5,011 bases of DNA from Pyrinomonadaceae bacterium (GTDB lineage Bacteria; Acidobacteriota; Blastocatellia; Pyrinomonadales; Pyrinomonadaceae): the NCBI GenBank assembly GCA_013812565.1, contig JACCTF010001091.1, forward strand, positions 1 through 5,011, in the 5' to 3' direction. The notes beneath the pieces are model-generated. The model was not told where the DNA came from. It searched no databases and saw nothing but the letters and a program-made list of their open reading frames with translations. The first letter of the stretch is position 1, and each line of letters opens with the position of its first letter. Positions 5,008 to 5,011 of this stretch are shown here, piece after piece. The translations under genes and the position numbers were made by a program.

Positions 5008-5011
5008 ATGG
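5008..5011 (+). CDS. Start of a plus-strand gene cut by the window end
   Basis: Only the ATG and one further base (G) are inside the window. The strong ribosome binding site and the divergent intergenic layout make a real start likely. Nothing can be said about the product. Confidence 0.6.

Overview
The window looks like chromosomal DNA from a Gram-negative-type bacterium of moderate GC content. The best guess is Acidobacteriota (Blastocatellia/Pyrinomonadaceae-like). That guess rests on remembered resemblance of the membrane glycosyltransferase and of the DUF6599-like secreted protein to proteins from that group. It is an inference and was not tested by any search. Start codons include a well-supported TTG. 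No mobile element, CRISPR array, tRNA or rRNA was seen.

Layout. Positions 1-1666 on the plus strand carry a two-gene unit. The first gene is the C-terminal half of a family 2 membrane glycosyltransferase, cut by the window edge. It overlaps by 8 nt an intact zinc-dependent asparaginase of the Rhizobium etli type (Asparaginase_II family). A strong intrinsic terminator at 1711-1743 ends this unit and reaches into the 3' end of the convergent gene. Positions 1726-4649 on the minus strand carry three genes, listed here in transcription order. They are a secreted lytic transglycosylase (3837-4649), a zinc-ribbon plus two-helix membrane protein with a bacterial PH domain (3050-3658), and a signal-peptide/single-helix membrane protein with two similar extracytoplasmic halves (1726-2928, DUF6599-like). 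Hairpins lie between the first two, so the three are probably not one simple operon.

Positions 4650-5007 form an AT-rich divergent intergenic region between the transglycosylase and a plus-strand gene whose first codon is the last thing in the window. This region holds a 14-bp palindrome beside a possible promoter, a 31-codon small ORF with a good Shine-Dalgarno sequence, and a GC-rich stem-loop just before the next gene's ribosome binding site.

Most products act at the cell envelope: sugar transfer at the membrane, peptidoglycan cleavage, and two membrane proteins. The asparaginase is cytoplasmic amide metabolism. I see no convincing new multi-gene system. The least explained items are the small ORF/leader region at 4790-4981 and the duplicated-domain membrane protein.
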